DNA of 64,000 bases from Xestospongia bergquistia. Its lineage: Eukaryota > Porifera > Demospongiae > Haplosclerida > Petrosiidae. The position numbers and the translations under genes are program-made. Below are positions 56,001 through 64,000 of this stretch, in pieces; the first letter of the stretch is position 1; the number at the start of each line of letters is the position of its first letter. Location: positions 549,501 to 613,500 of the forward strand of contig OZ014420.1 in NCBI GenBank assembly GCA_963965975.1, read 5' to 3'. Under the pieces are notes generated by a model. It searched no databases and was not told the DNA's origin. It saw nothing but the letters and a program-made list of their open reading frames with translations.

Positions 56001-56206
56001 TTGGATTGTCTAAAGAAGTTCTCGATTCTCAGAAGCTAGAAAAGCTATGTACTGCCTTAAATGTTCCAATAGAGAAGATACAAACAATAACAGGATGGCG
56101 TCGTTTTCTTAAGTTGATAATGATTTGGGAAGAAAATAATGCTACCAACTGCTCCAAGCAAAATCTCCTATCTATTTTACATCACCTAGGTTATAATGAC
56201 ATGTAA
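53097..56206 (+). CDS. Roc-like pseudo-GTPase / COR-like / Death-domain protein, paralogue 1
   Basis: 825 aa in five exons (53097-53171, 53264-53513, 53941-55823, 55886-55910, 55962-56206). Residues 1-108 are divergent, ending HAMDRFLEIA. From about 115 a region has the layout of a Roc GTPase, but its key sites are degenerate: SGLASKEKND stands at the P-loop position, ILNVFNVGY where Roc proteins have a DxGG motif, and VIVGLTEKHS at the base-recognition loop. About 427-520 resembles COR (IPLRWVFLR; GSLFYASDIPSLREIVV). About 750-825 is a Death-fold domain (LSKEVLDSQKLEKLCTALN, ITGWRRFLKLIMIWEE). The order recalls the C-terminal half of DAPK1. It is probably a signalling scaffold. GTP binding is unlikely. 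Domain calls come from pattern memory only. Confidence 0.7.
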
Positions 56207-56514
56207 CTACTGTTTATCTTTTTGTACATTTTTATAATTATACTAGAACATTTAGCTATGTAGTTTGTTGTTGACATTTCAGTCAATATATGACCGTATT
56301 CTTACTATGTTTGAGTATGATAAATGTTACTTAATATTAATATACCTTAGGTAATGCTGATTATAGCATAATGATGAATCTCCTACCAGAAAAAAGTAGA
56401 GGGCAATACCAATAGCCAAATGAAACTTGTGTTAAAACAATGTCATTACTACTTGATTATCAATTACGTGTACCAATGTTAGATGAGTCACTAATTAACT
56501 ACAAGTAACACTAA

Positions 56515-56790
56515 TGATTATTGCATAATTATATTGATTGTGGAGCTGTACATACTTCAATGAAAAAATAATACCAAACATTATATATAGTGTACTAAAG
56601 TTTCAATACTGAAACACTTACTTGTTTTTCAAGCTGTGCAGGTTGTAAATGACTCTGAACCACTAAACGACTGGGATTTTGTGAAACTTCTGATTTAGAG
56701 ACTACTAGATCTACTGGAACTCGAGCTTCAGTAGTTATAAGAACTACACTTCGACTGCTGGTGTGAAGTGTGGGAGGGGCTGCCTAATAC
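56515..56790 (-). pseudogene. Inverted, start-less copy of exon 1 of paralogue 2
   Basis: On the minus strand this segment matches the first exon and flanks of the gene starting at 58122, including the shared 5' stretch GCAGCCCCTCCCACACTTCAC and the end LQPAQLEKQ with its GTAAGTG donor. A deletion of about 19 bp has removed the ATG. Together the two segments form a large imperfect palindrome about 1.3 kb apart. This arm lacks the MITE present in the other. Confidence 0.8.
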
Positions 56791-57164
56791 CTGGAGGCGA
56801 GGAGACAGAGGAGCAGCACAGTTACTATCTACATTTGTTTAAATTTAAATTGGATTGTCAAATTTCTACTTCACAGATAGTTTGTTATGAAGGAATTCCT
56901 CAACAGTGGCTATATATCTGTAGATATTTCCACAGATATATATCAATAGTTAGTTTTTTAGAAATTCCTTAACTGTGTCTAGTATTATCCTCACCACACT
57001 ATATATATTTGATTTAATTTGTAGTAAACAAAACGTTTAGGGAAGATCAATTTTAAAATCTTATTTTTTAACTTCATTAATGACTGGGCTCCAGATACAA
57101 GCTTTAATTTATACAAATTTGTACAGTTTATATGTCATACTACAGCATGTACTTATAATCATAG

Positions 57165-57300
57165 GAGACACATCTATTAGATCAGACATAATCAATGTAT
57201 GTCACATCAGCAACAAGACCTAAATATACCATAAGATATAGTGTGGTCATAGTTATTATAAGCTAAGGTCAGCTTTGAGAGTAGCTTGCAAATCTCTAAT
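57165..57300 (-). pseudogene. Short DNPH1 relic
   Basis: On the minus strand it keeps a few bases of exon 4, a scrap of exon 3 and intron 2, and the promoter motif AAGCTAAGGTCAGCTTTGAG of the DNPH1 locus. Most coding DNA is deleted. It is a direct repeat of 57775-58020. Confidence 0.65.
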
Positions 57301-57589
57301 TATATAGATGATAATCTGCAGGCTTATCTTAATATCTTATAGGCACAACAAGCTTATATAACAGCAGTTTATATATGTATGCTACAGCATGTACAGGTAC
57401 CTCCTATATATGTATATATACCATAACTATAGTGAGATTATGATAGCCAGTTACAATTCCTTGTGATTAGTATGTAGTTTATTGATAATCACAAATATTG
57501 TGTGCACGTGAATGATTTTTGTATTTTTAAATTTGGCAAAAAAATTATGTAACTGCAGTGCACAATATGAAGTAAAATTACTTTAAATT

Positions 57590-58025
57590 ATAATTGATAA
57601 AAAGAAAAGTTGTTCCTACAATTTGTGCAGCTGCATTATCTTGGGCTTTGTGCACTCAAACTAAATGGGACACCATGCAAGATTTGCTGGAGCTCTTCTT
57701 CATTAATATTCTAGCTCATAAGATTCAACATAGAACTTGGGCCCAATAGCTCCCCTAATCATAGGAGACAGGTTCTCCACATCTATTAGATCAGACATAA
57801 TCAATGTAATAGTAATACAACTATATATGTACCTCCTCCTGGTATTTTGTGGAAAAGACAGAGAACTTAATTTGTAGCCTTTGTTCTGAGCATAGCTTAA
57901 TTATCTCATAACCTAGGGAAAGGTAAGTCACATCAGCAACAAGACCTAAATATACCATAAGATATAATGTGGTCATAGTTGTTATAAGCTAAGGTCAGCT
58001 TTGAGAGTAGTTTAATTTGCAGAAA
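57590..58025 (-). pseudogene. DNPH1 relic, exons 3-4 plus promoter
   Basis: Inverted partial copy of the gene at 51648-52232. Exon 4 (about 57640-57780) and exon 3 (about 57825-57945) are recognisable with many substitutions. Exons 1-2 are deleted, joining intron 2 directly to promoter sequence. Homology with the DNPH1 3' flank continues on the left side to about 57500. Non-functional. Confidence 0.75.
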
Positions 58026-58121
58026 TAATCTAGTAAATGTTACATGATAATCAGTATAGGCTTAATGTCACGCCTGACGCCTCATGTGTTATGCAGCCCC
58101 TCCCACACTTCACCGCACAAA

Positions 58122-61100
58122 ATGGGGACGAGCACCAGTCGAAGTGTACTTCGTAGAACTACTGAAGATCAACCTCCTCCAATAGATCTAGTAGTTTCTG
58201 AACCAGAAGATTCACAAGATTCCAGTAGTTTAGTGTTTCATAGTCATTTACAACCTGCACAGCTTGAAAAACAAGTAAGTGTTTCAGTATTGAAACTTTA
58301 GTACACTATATATAACATAGGTGTAGGAACAGGGGGGGGCACAGGGGGCACGTGCCCCCCCCCCCCCCCCCAATATTTTTGGTATATTGTGAGATGGTTT
58401 CACAATCAACTGATTTAGATTAGACACTTTTCAATCCCTGTCCTCATAATACAATTTACATCTGTAGATGCACATCTTATGTAAAAACATTTTTAAAAAT
58501 TTTGTCAGTGTAAACGACAGAAGGTTTTATTTTGGTTGTTATTGAAATATTTCATTGTTAAACTAACAATGTTAAAATGTTACATATGTGCCCCCCCCCC
58601 CAATGACAAAATTGTTCCTATACCTATGTATAATGTTTGCTATTATTTTTTCATTGAAGTATGTACAGCTCCACAATCAATATAATTATGCAATAATCAT
58701 TAATTTCAGTCTTACATGTAAAGCATTGTCTACAGATCCAGCAGTAAGTACTAGTGCATACTTTATTGTAATATCTATGGTATAAAACCAGTAAAACAAT
58801 ATGATTTCCTGACAGAGGTCTGGTCTTGCCACTCCTTCCTTTCATCTTCTCTATGCAAAGGTGTGGCAAGACCATATAAGGCTACCTACATTATTATATT
58901 GTAGTAAACTTACTGTTATTAACTTTCAATGAACTAATGATATAGATAGAACTGAATAATATTGAAAGTCAATGGTTACAGAACTGAACTAAATAAGGTT
59001 AAAACAATGCTTTTTATACTGTCGGTTGCTCAGCAATTAAATAGTCTTAACTGATTGGTCCCACGCATCAGTTGCATATGCAACTGTACACATGGGCAAA
59101 TCTGATTGGTCTTTTCCGGTTTCCCTGGCAACCACACCCTGGGGACTCGCCTCTTGTCAAATCGAGCATCGTCACATATATACATATATGTACTGTATTT
59201 TATACAATGATTCTTGTATATATGTGACCATTTTCGTATTTATGGTCACATATGGTTTGGGACTTGTGCCTTGTTCCCATGCATGAAGTATGGTCGCCAA
59301 TACTTTTTATACCACATGAATTGCATTACCTAAATGTTGTCAATTTATTACATTTATACAGTCACAACAGCAATTACGGCAGCCAGAACATGAAAACATT
59401 ATACCTGTGAAATCTCAACCCACCTTACTCTCATCACCTATTGGTGATGACAAATCAGATGTCAGCTATGGCTATTGTACAGAAGCAGAAGCATGCTCCG
59501 CTGCACTTATTAGTCATGGAGATGTTTTAAAGTGTCAAACCTTTGGGCCAACTACAAGCTATCAGGAAAAGACAGATTTCATTCATGAAATGGATAGATT
59601 TTTAGATCTCGAGCTTCCTTTGTCTCCATCTCCAATAGTAATAACAGGTAAATAAAAGATACAACTTACTATGTATATTGATAACACTAACAGGTAGTAA
59701 GATTGTCTAAGAATTTCACATGCAATGATAAATAAATTTTTAAATAAGTAATAATAATAATGTGTTGTATGCAGATCGCTTTGATGTTATTGAGCTGAAT
59801 AAGCTAATTTGTAGTGATTCTGTCCCTGTTATACTTTGTCAAGCAACTCTCTCAGGATTTGCTTCAAAAGGAAGGAGTCAGATATTTACATCACTCTTTG
59901 AAACTGCCATAAATGTGTGCAGCCATGATTTGATAGAAGAAATGACTTTAAAGATCAAAAGCCAAGGCTTGTCATGTTTCCATTTTGACATTTTGGGTTC
60001 TTTTCCTTTTGATGATCCTATGTGGCTGTGTGGTACTAAACGTTCAAGTACAACTCTGTCTCTTATGTCCAGTATTCTCCGCCTTTATATTACACGAAAA
60101 GTTAAAATTGAAGATGTTGCATTTGATGATTGTGTCTCTAATGAAATTAATTCTGATGATTTTGCGCATAAACACATCAGATGGCTGTACAAAGAAGTTT
60201 TAAGAAATCTAAGAGAATTAAAAACCCAGCCTGGCAAAATGAGCTACTTGCAAAGTGGAGTCTGCATTTTGAACATATTCAATGTAGGCTATAGCAAAGC
60301 AGCATATGAATTTCTGCCATTTCTAACCCAACATTGCAACAACCTGTTACCACTTGTGTTCCTTAATATTGACCACGACCTCTACTGTCTACAGCATCCA
60401 CTTAAACTAGAAGATATGGAGCATGATAATATCCCAATGAACCATCTCGTTCGTTCGAGAATAAAACATCTCTGTCATTATGCTTTAGCTGGACATCAAA
60501 AGTCTAGACAATGTCCAGTGATAGTTGGGTTAACAGAAAGGCAGTCGGACAATTTTTCAACGGAAACTCAAGATTTGCAAAAGCTTCAAAAAGATATGAA
60601 TATAGAAGACGTCACAAGTCCTCTATTGTTCTCTCCTGATCTTAAAGACATAATAAGAAAACAGCTTGAGGAAGAGACTATCAAGGAAGTGAAGTTTTTT
60701 GATTCAATTCCCCTAAGATGGATTTTTCTCCGTAGTGCTATTCAAGTGCAAGATCCTTTACCGATCCTAATGAAAAAATCAGATATCATTAATCTGGTAG
60801 CTTCTGTAGTTGTTATGGACAACAATGATATTGAGATGTTTCTCAAAACATTCACGAGCTTTGGAAGTCTCTTTTATGCTAGTGACATACCATCTTTAAA
60901 AGAAATTGTCATCACAGATATAGAAAGATTTGTGACATGCCTTGACAAGGTTTACAATTATCAAGATGATACCTCATCTGACCATGGATTAATAGAGGAA
61001 GATACCATAACTTCAATAAGTGGCTTAATCAACAAGGATCTAAAATTGTTTGTATCAGTAGTGACATCTTTTCAGTTAGCTGTTCCCATTATGAAGGGTA

Positions 61101-62016
61101 AAGTACATGGAGAAGAAGAAGCAGATGATAGCAAGCAAAAATACTATATTCCTAGTATGCGACGTTCATCTGTTATAGATGGTCCATTGAAAGATTCATT
61201 GTACATTTGTCTAGAGCCCAAATACATACCAGGTAATCTACAAGTCTCACTGACACGTTCCTTTTTGAAATATAGCAATTGTTTTCTTGTGCCTTCTAAA
61301 CCAATTAACATTACAGTCATTGAAGTTCGATACATTAATGGCAAGGAAAGGAAGAGTGTCCAAGTTACATTAGTAGATCATGGAGATGCTACTGAATTAC
61401 GACTTGATGGTTGTCATGAACTATATGCAGAGACTTGTAAACTTAGTATTGGAGTTTGTCGAGCTGCTCTAGAGAACATCAAAGAAACTTTGCCATCATT
61501 GCAGTATCATTTTGCCTTTTGCTGTCAAAAAGAAAAGGAGAAATTCCACTACCTTGAAAACAGTCATAATACTGACTCTTTATGTGTTGAGTGTCAGCCT
61601 ATAAATCAATGCTGGCTCTCAGCATACATTGAAGTAAGACAACTAATTTAAAATTTATAAGTCAGTTATTAATTTATTTCTTTTTTTATGTGTAGTGCTC
61701 ACAACAATCTGAGCCACAAAGTAAGAAATTAATTTTAGTTTCATTATGATATTACACTATCTATTATATAGACACTCTCCTCACACCAGAAGAAATGACA
61801 AAATTAGCCATTGGATTGTCTAAAGAAGTTCTCGATTCTCAGAAGCTAGAAAAGCTATGCACTGCCTTAAATGTTCCAGTGGAGAGGATACAAACAATAA
61901 CAGGATGGCGTCGTTTTCTTAAGTTGATAATGATTTGGGAAGAAAATAATGCTACCAACTGCTCCAAGCAAAATCTCCTAGCTATTTTACATCACCTAGG
62001 TTATAATGACATGTAA
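58122..62016 (+). CDS. Roc-like pseudo-GTPase / COR-like / Death-domain protein, paralogue 2
   Basis: 855 aa in five exons (58122-58274, 59362-59647, 59775-61633, 61696-61720, 61772-62016). The N-terminus MGTSTSR fits an N-myristoylation signal, absent from paralogue 1, so membrane attachment is possible. Residues about 150-400 are the degenerate Roc-like region (SGFASKGRSQ at the P-loop position; ILNIFNVGY in place of DxGG). About 455-550 is COR-like. About 780-855 is the Death-fold domain. From EVKFFDSIPLRW onward it is almost identical to paralogue 1, introns included, while the first half differs widely. Intron 1 (about 1.1 kb) contains a MITE and, near 59050-59110, two inverted CCAAT boxes. 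Convergent with the gene at the right edge. Confidence 0.72.
58316..58628. mobile_element. 313-bp non-autonomous DNA transposon (MITE) with target duplication
   Basis: Terminal inverted repeats CATAGGTGTAGGAACA and CATAGGTATAGGAACA (15 of 16 match) with inner C/G runs. The flanking 5-bp duplication TATAA is at 58311-58315 and 58629-58633. The inverted paralogous segment at about 56570-56590 has the empty site with one TATAA. No transposase. The superfamily is not assigned; the G/C-run ends loosely recall hAT-type elements, but the duplication length does not fit. Confidence 0.85.
59050..59112. promoter_or_regulatory. Paired inverted CCAAT boxes in intron 1 of paralogue 2
   Basis: CTGATTGGTC occurs at about 59051 and TCTGATTGGTC at about 59101, followed by a relatively GC-rich stretch. 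This looks like a core promoter and could mark an alternative start upstream of exon 2. Weak evidence. Confidence 0.3.
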
Positions 62017-62427
62017 CTACTGTCTATCCTTTTGTACATTTTTATAATTATACTAGAACATTTAGCTATGTAGTTTATTGTTGACATTTCAGTATTAATA
62101 TACCTTAGTTAATGCTGATTATAGCATAATGATGAATCTCCTACCAGAAAAAAGTAGAGGGCAACACCAATAGCCAAATGAAACTTGTGTTAAAACAATG
62201 TCATTGATTATCAATTACATGGATCAATGTTAGATGAGTCATTAATAAACACTATTGTTGCATTGTGATTTGCAACAGTTATTATTAATTAGTTAATTTT
62301 ATGTGCTATTGGATCATTTGTCATAATAATATATGATCTTTTTGCTATTTTGAAAAATAACAACAAAAATATATGATGTTCTTGTGTGAAAACAGTGTAC
62401 TGTAAATAAAAAGGCAAAATAATGAAG
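62017..62427. other. Convergent 3' intergenic region
   Basis: Space between the stop of paralogue 2 and the stop of the minus-strand gene. The first about 210 bp are homologous to the region after paralogue 1, part of the same duplication. AT-rich, with no other feature seen. Confidence 0.7.
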
Positions 62428-64000
62428 TTAGAAATCCATTTCTTTCTGGCTTTCTAAAATTGCCTGAACTGTCTCACGCAACTCTGGAGGAAGATCTTGC
62501 AGTAATTCAGCCTCTGTCAAATTTAAATCTATATCTTGTTCTTCATCAAGTCCTTTACTCTCTTGAAGGACAATCAATTCTGACTGCACTTGACCTGAAG
62601 TAAGTGCCAATTCATCCAAAGGATCTTCTGGCTGCAAAAGAGAAAGGAGATCAGACATGTTTAGAAGGCAAGGATCAATTGAATCTACTCCAAGTTCTGT
62701 TGTGACAGTTTCAAGGAGGATTTTTTCATCAACATCTGTAGATACTAGAGGAGTTGTTGGAGAAGATATAGTGTTTATAGATGGTGATATAAGAGGAGGC
62801 CTAGGGTGTTGTGGTGATCCTGGTATGGAAATTTGAGACTCTATAAGAGATGATTCAGATAAGAAGTGTAACTCATTGGATTGTGATGGGGAAAGATTAG
62901 TGGAGAGTTCAGCCAAGGTTGGTATGGTAGGAATAGTTGGGGGTTGAGCAGAAGATAGTATAAGTGTATCTGGTTTAATGTTTACTGGTTCGAATAAAGA
63001 TGCAGGAGGTTGGTAAGAAAGAACAGGAGTAGTTTCTGTGAGTGGCATTGAGTTAGGTAATGATGGAAAAAGGAAAGAAGACTGTGCAGGGACTGGTTGG
63101 GATGAAAGTGACAACAAGTAAGGTTGAGTAATAGGAGAAAGGACTGGTGCATTAAGTAAAGCAGGTAATATAATAGGACTTGTAGTGATTGGTGCAGCAG
63201 GTGGGAGAAAAGACAAAGGAACAGATGATGTAGTTGAAACAAGACTTGGCAGAGGAGAAAGTAAAAAGTCAGTTTCTTGAATATTGGTACTTGTCATCAC
63301 ATCAGGTGAGGAAATTGATGGAGACAACATTGGAATATCCAATGAAAGAGTTGTTGTTGTTGAAACAATAGGTATTGGTAAATTTTCTGTTTCTTTCACA
63401 GACAAATTTACAGCTAGACCAGCAGTTTCAGACAATGTTGTCTCTATAAAAGTACTAGTACTGGAATCTGGACAAGGAAGAGCATCAGACTCCAATGATA
63501 CCAAAAGAGAGTTTGAAATAATATCGTCAACAATTTTGTTGTCATCATTTTGAAGATCTTCAATATTTAATGAATCAATTTCAGATTGCTTGTCAAGTGA
63601 TACTGTCAGATCATTGTCATCAACTTGTATTACAGATACGATATTACTTGAACTAACTTGAACAGTACCACTCAATGAAGTTGTTAAAGGTTGTGAAACT
63701 ATGTCACCAATAGATGATTCTAAACCTGATTTATCTACAGAAATAACTGGTTCAACTGGTTTAACAGGACTAGTAGGTGGAGTAGTAACAAACTGATAAG
63801 ACTTATCCGAAATGCCCAATGGAGTTAACAGTGGCATAGATCGAAGAGCCACTGGACTATTGACTGCAGACAAGCTCTCAGTAATCACATCAGTATGGCA
63901 AGTACTGGGTTCTGATGTACCAGTATTGACAGACGTGAGGTCTGGCATACTGGTGCTAAAATGAGCTATTTTAGCTGGAGGAAAATCATCTCTACTAAGG
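62428..64000 (-). CDS. C-terminal part of a Ser/Thr/Pro-rich protein (runs off right edge)
   Basis: I do not recognise this gene. One open frame extends from the stop at 62428 through the window end with no stop, so the exon continues outside; the first visible residues are LSRDDFPPAKIAHFSTS and the ATG at 63948 is probably internal. The visible 520 or so residues are low complexity, rich in Ser, Thr, Pro and Leu, with repeated SP and TP sites. The end is acidic and leucine-rich (LTEAELLQDLPPELRETVQA), of a kind seen in transcriptional activators or adaptor proteins. A regulatory, disordered protein is the best guess. Confidence 0.6.
   Translation of the reverse strand, partial: LSRDDFPPAKIAHFSTSMPDLTSVNTGTSEPSTCHTDVITESLSAVNSPVALRSMPLLTPLGISDKSYQFVTTPPTSPVKPVEPVISVDKSGLESSIGDIVSQPLTTSLSGTVQVSSSNIVSVIQVDDNDLTVSLDKQSEIDSLNIEDLQNDDNKIVDDIISNSLLVSLESDALPCPDSSTSTFIETTLSETAGLAVNLSVKETENLPIPIVSTTTTLSLDIPMLSPSISSPDVMTSTNIQETDFLLSPLPSLVSTTSSVPLSFLPPAAPITTSPIILPALLNAPVLSPITQPYLLSLSSQPVPAQSSFLFPSLPNSMPLTETTPVLSYQPPASLFEPVNIKPDTLILSSAQPPTIPTIPTLAELSTNLSPSQSNELHFLSESSLIESQISIPGSPQHPRPPLISPSINTISSPTTPLVSTDVDEKILLETVTTELGVDSIDPCLLNMSDLLSLLQPEDPLDELALTSGQVQSELIVLQESKGLDEEQDIDLNLTEAELLQDLPPELRETVQAILESQKEMDF

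Noticed and set aside
58821-58874. 12-bp perfect inverted repeat (TGGTCTTGCCAC) in intron 1 of paralogue 2
   Set aside because: Short arms, 30-base loop, no repeats elsewhere in the window and no target duplication; not enough to call an element or RNA.
53941-61633. Death-domain paralogues as NACHT-type NLR genes
   Set aside because: No Walker A or NACHT motifs and no leucine-rich repeats; the region after the degenerate GTPase fits COR better.

Overview
The window looks like nuclear DNA of a demosponge, most probably Amphimedon queenslandica or a close relative. It is AT-rich, genes lie only tens to hundreds of bases apart, and most introns are about 40-60 bp with clean GT-AG ends. Gene content is animal: receptor tyrosine kinases, Miro, KNL2/M18BP1, a MEI1-like protein and Death-domain proteins. 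The species is inferred from this style; no search was run.

Positions 1-33.8 kb, minus strand: a tandem array of twelve receptor tyrosine kinase (RTK) loci. Each intact locus has ten exons: signal peptide, Frizzled-type cysteine-rich domain, Ser/Thr-rich stalk, transmembrane helix, tyrosine-rich juxtamembrane segment and an apparently active kinase resembling Met/Axl. One locus is cut by the window edge, eight look intact, one is frameshifted and two are rearranged pseudogenes. Between some loci lie broken copies of the 3' end of the gene at 33.9-39.9 kb. Two of these copies carry an identical 108-bp near-perfect hairpin. The array therefore grew by duplicating a composite unit of RTK plus MEI1 tail, followed by exchange between copies.

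Positions 33.9-50 kb, minus strand: three ordinary multi-exon genes. They are a MEI1-like (meiotic) gene, a KNL2/M18BP1 gene (SANTA and SANT domains, centromere licensing; 11 exons, 1068 aa as I splice it) and a mitochondrial Rho GTPase (Miro/RHOT; 21 exons, 624 aa as I splice it). Miro is head to head with an unrecognised basic coiled-coil protein on the plus strand (50.1-50.9 kb). A TGCGCATGCGCA palindrome (NRF1-type site) lies between them, and a second lies just upstream of KNL2.

Positions 51.6-64 kb: a DNPH1-like nucleotide hydrolase gene with inverted relics 5 kb away; two paralogous plus-strand genes encoding degenerate Roc (pseudo-GTPase), COR-like and Death domains, with homogenised 3' halves and diverged 5' halves; a 313-bp MITE whose empty site is preserved in a paralogous segment; and, on the minus strand at the right edge, the C-terminal part of an unrecognised Ser/Thr/Pro-rich protein. 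Recurrent themes are recent local duplication, gene conversion and microsatellites placed directly at 3' splice sites.
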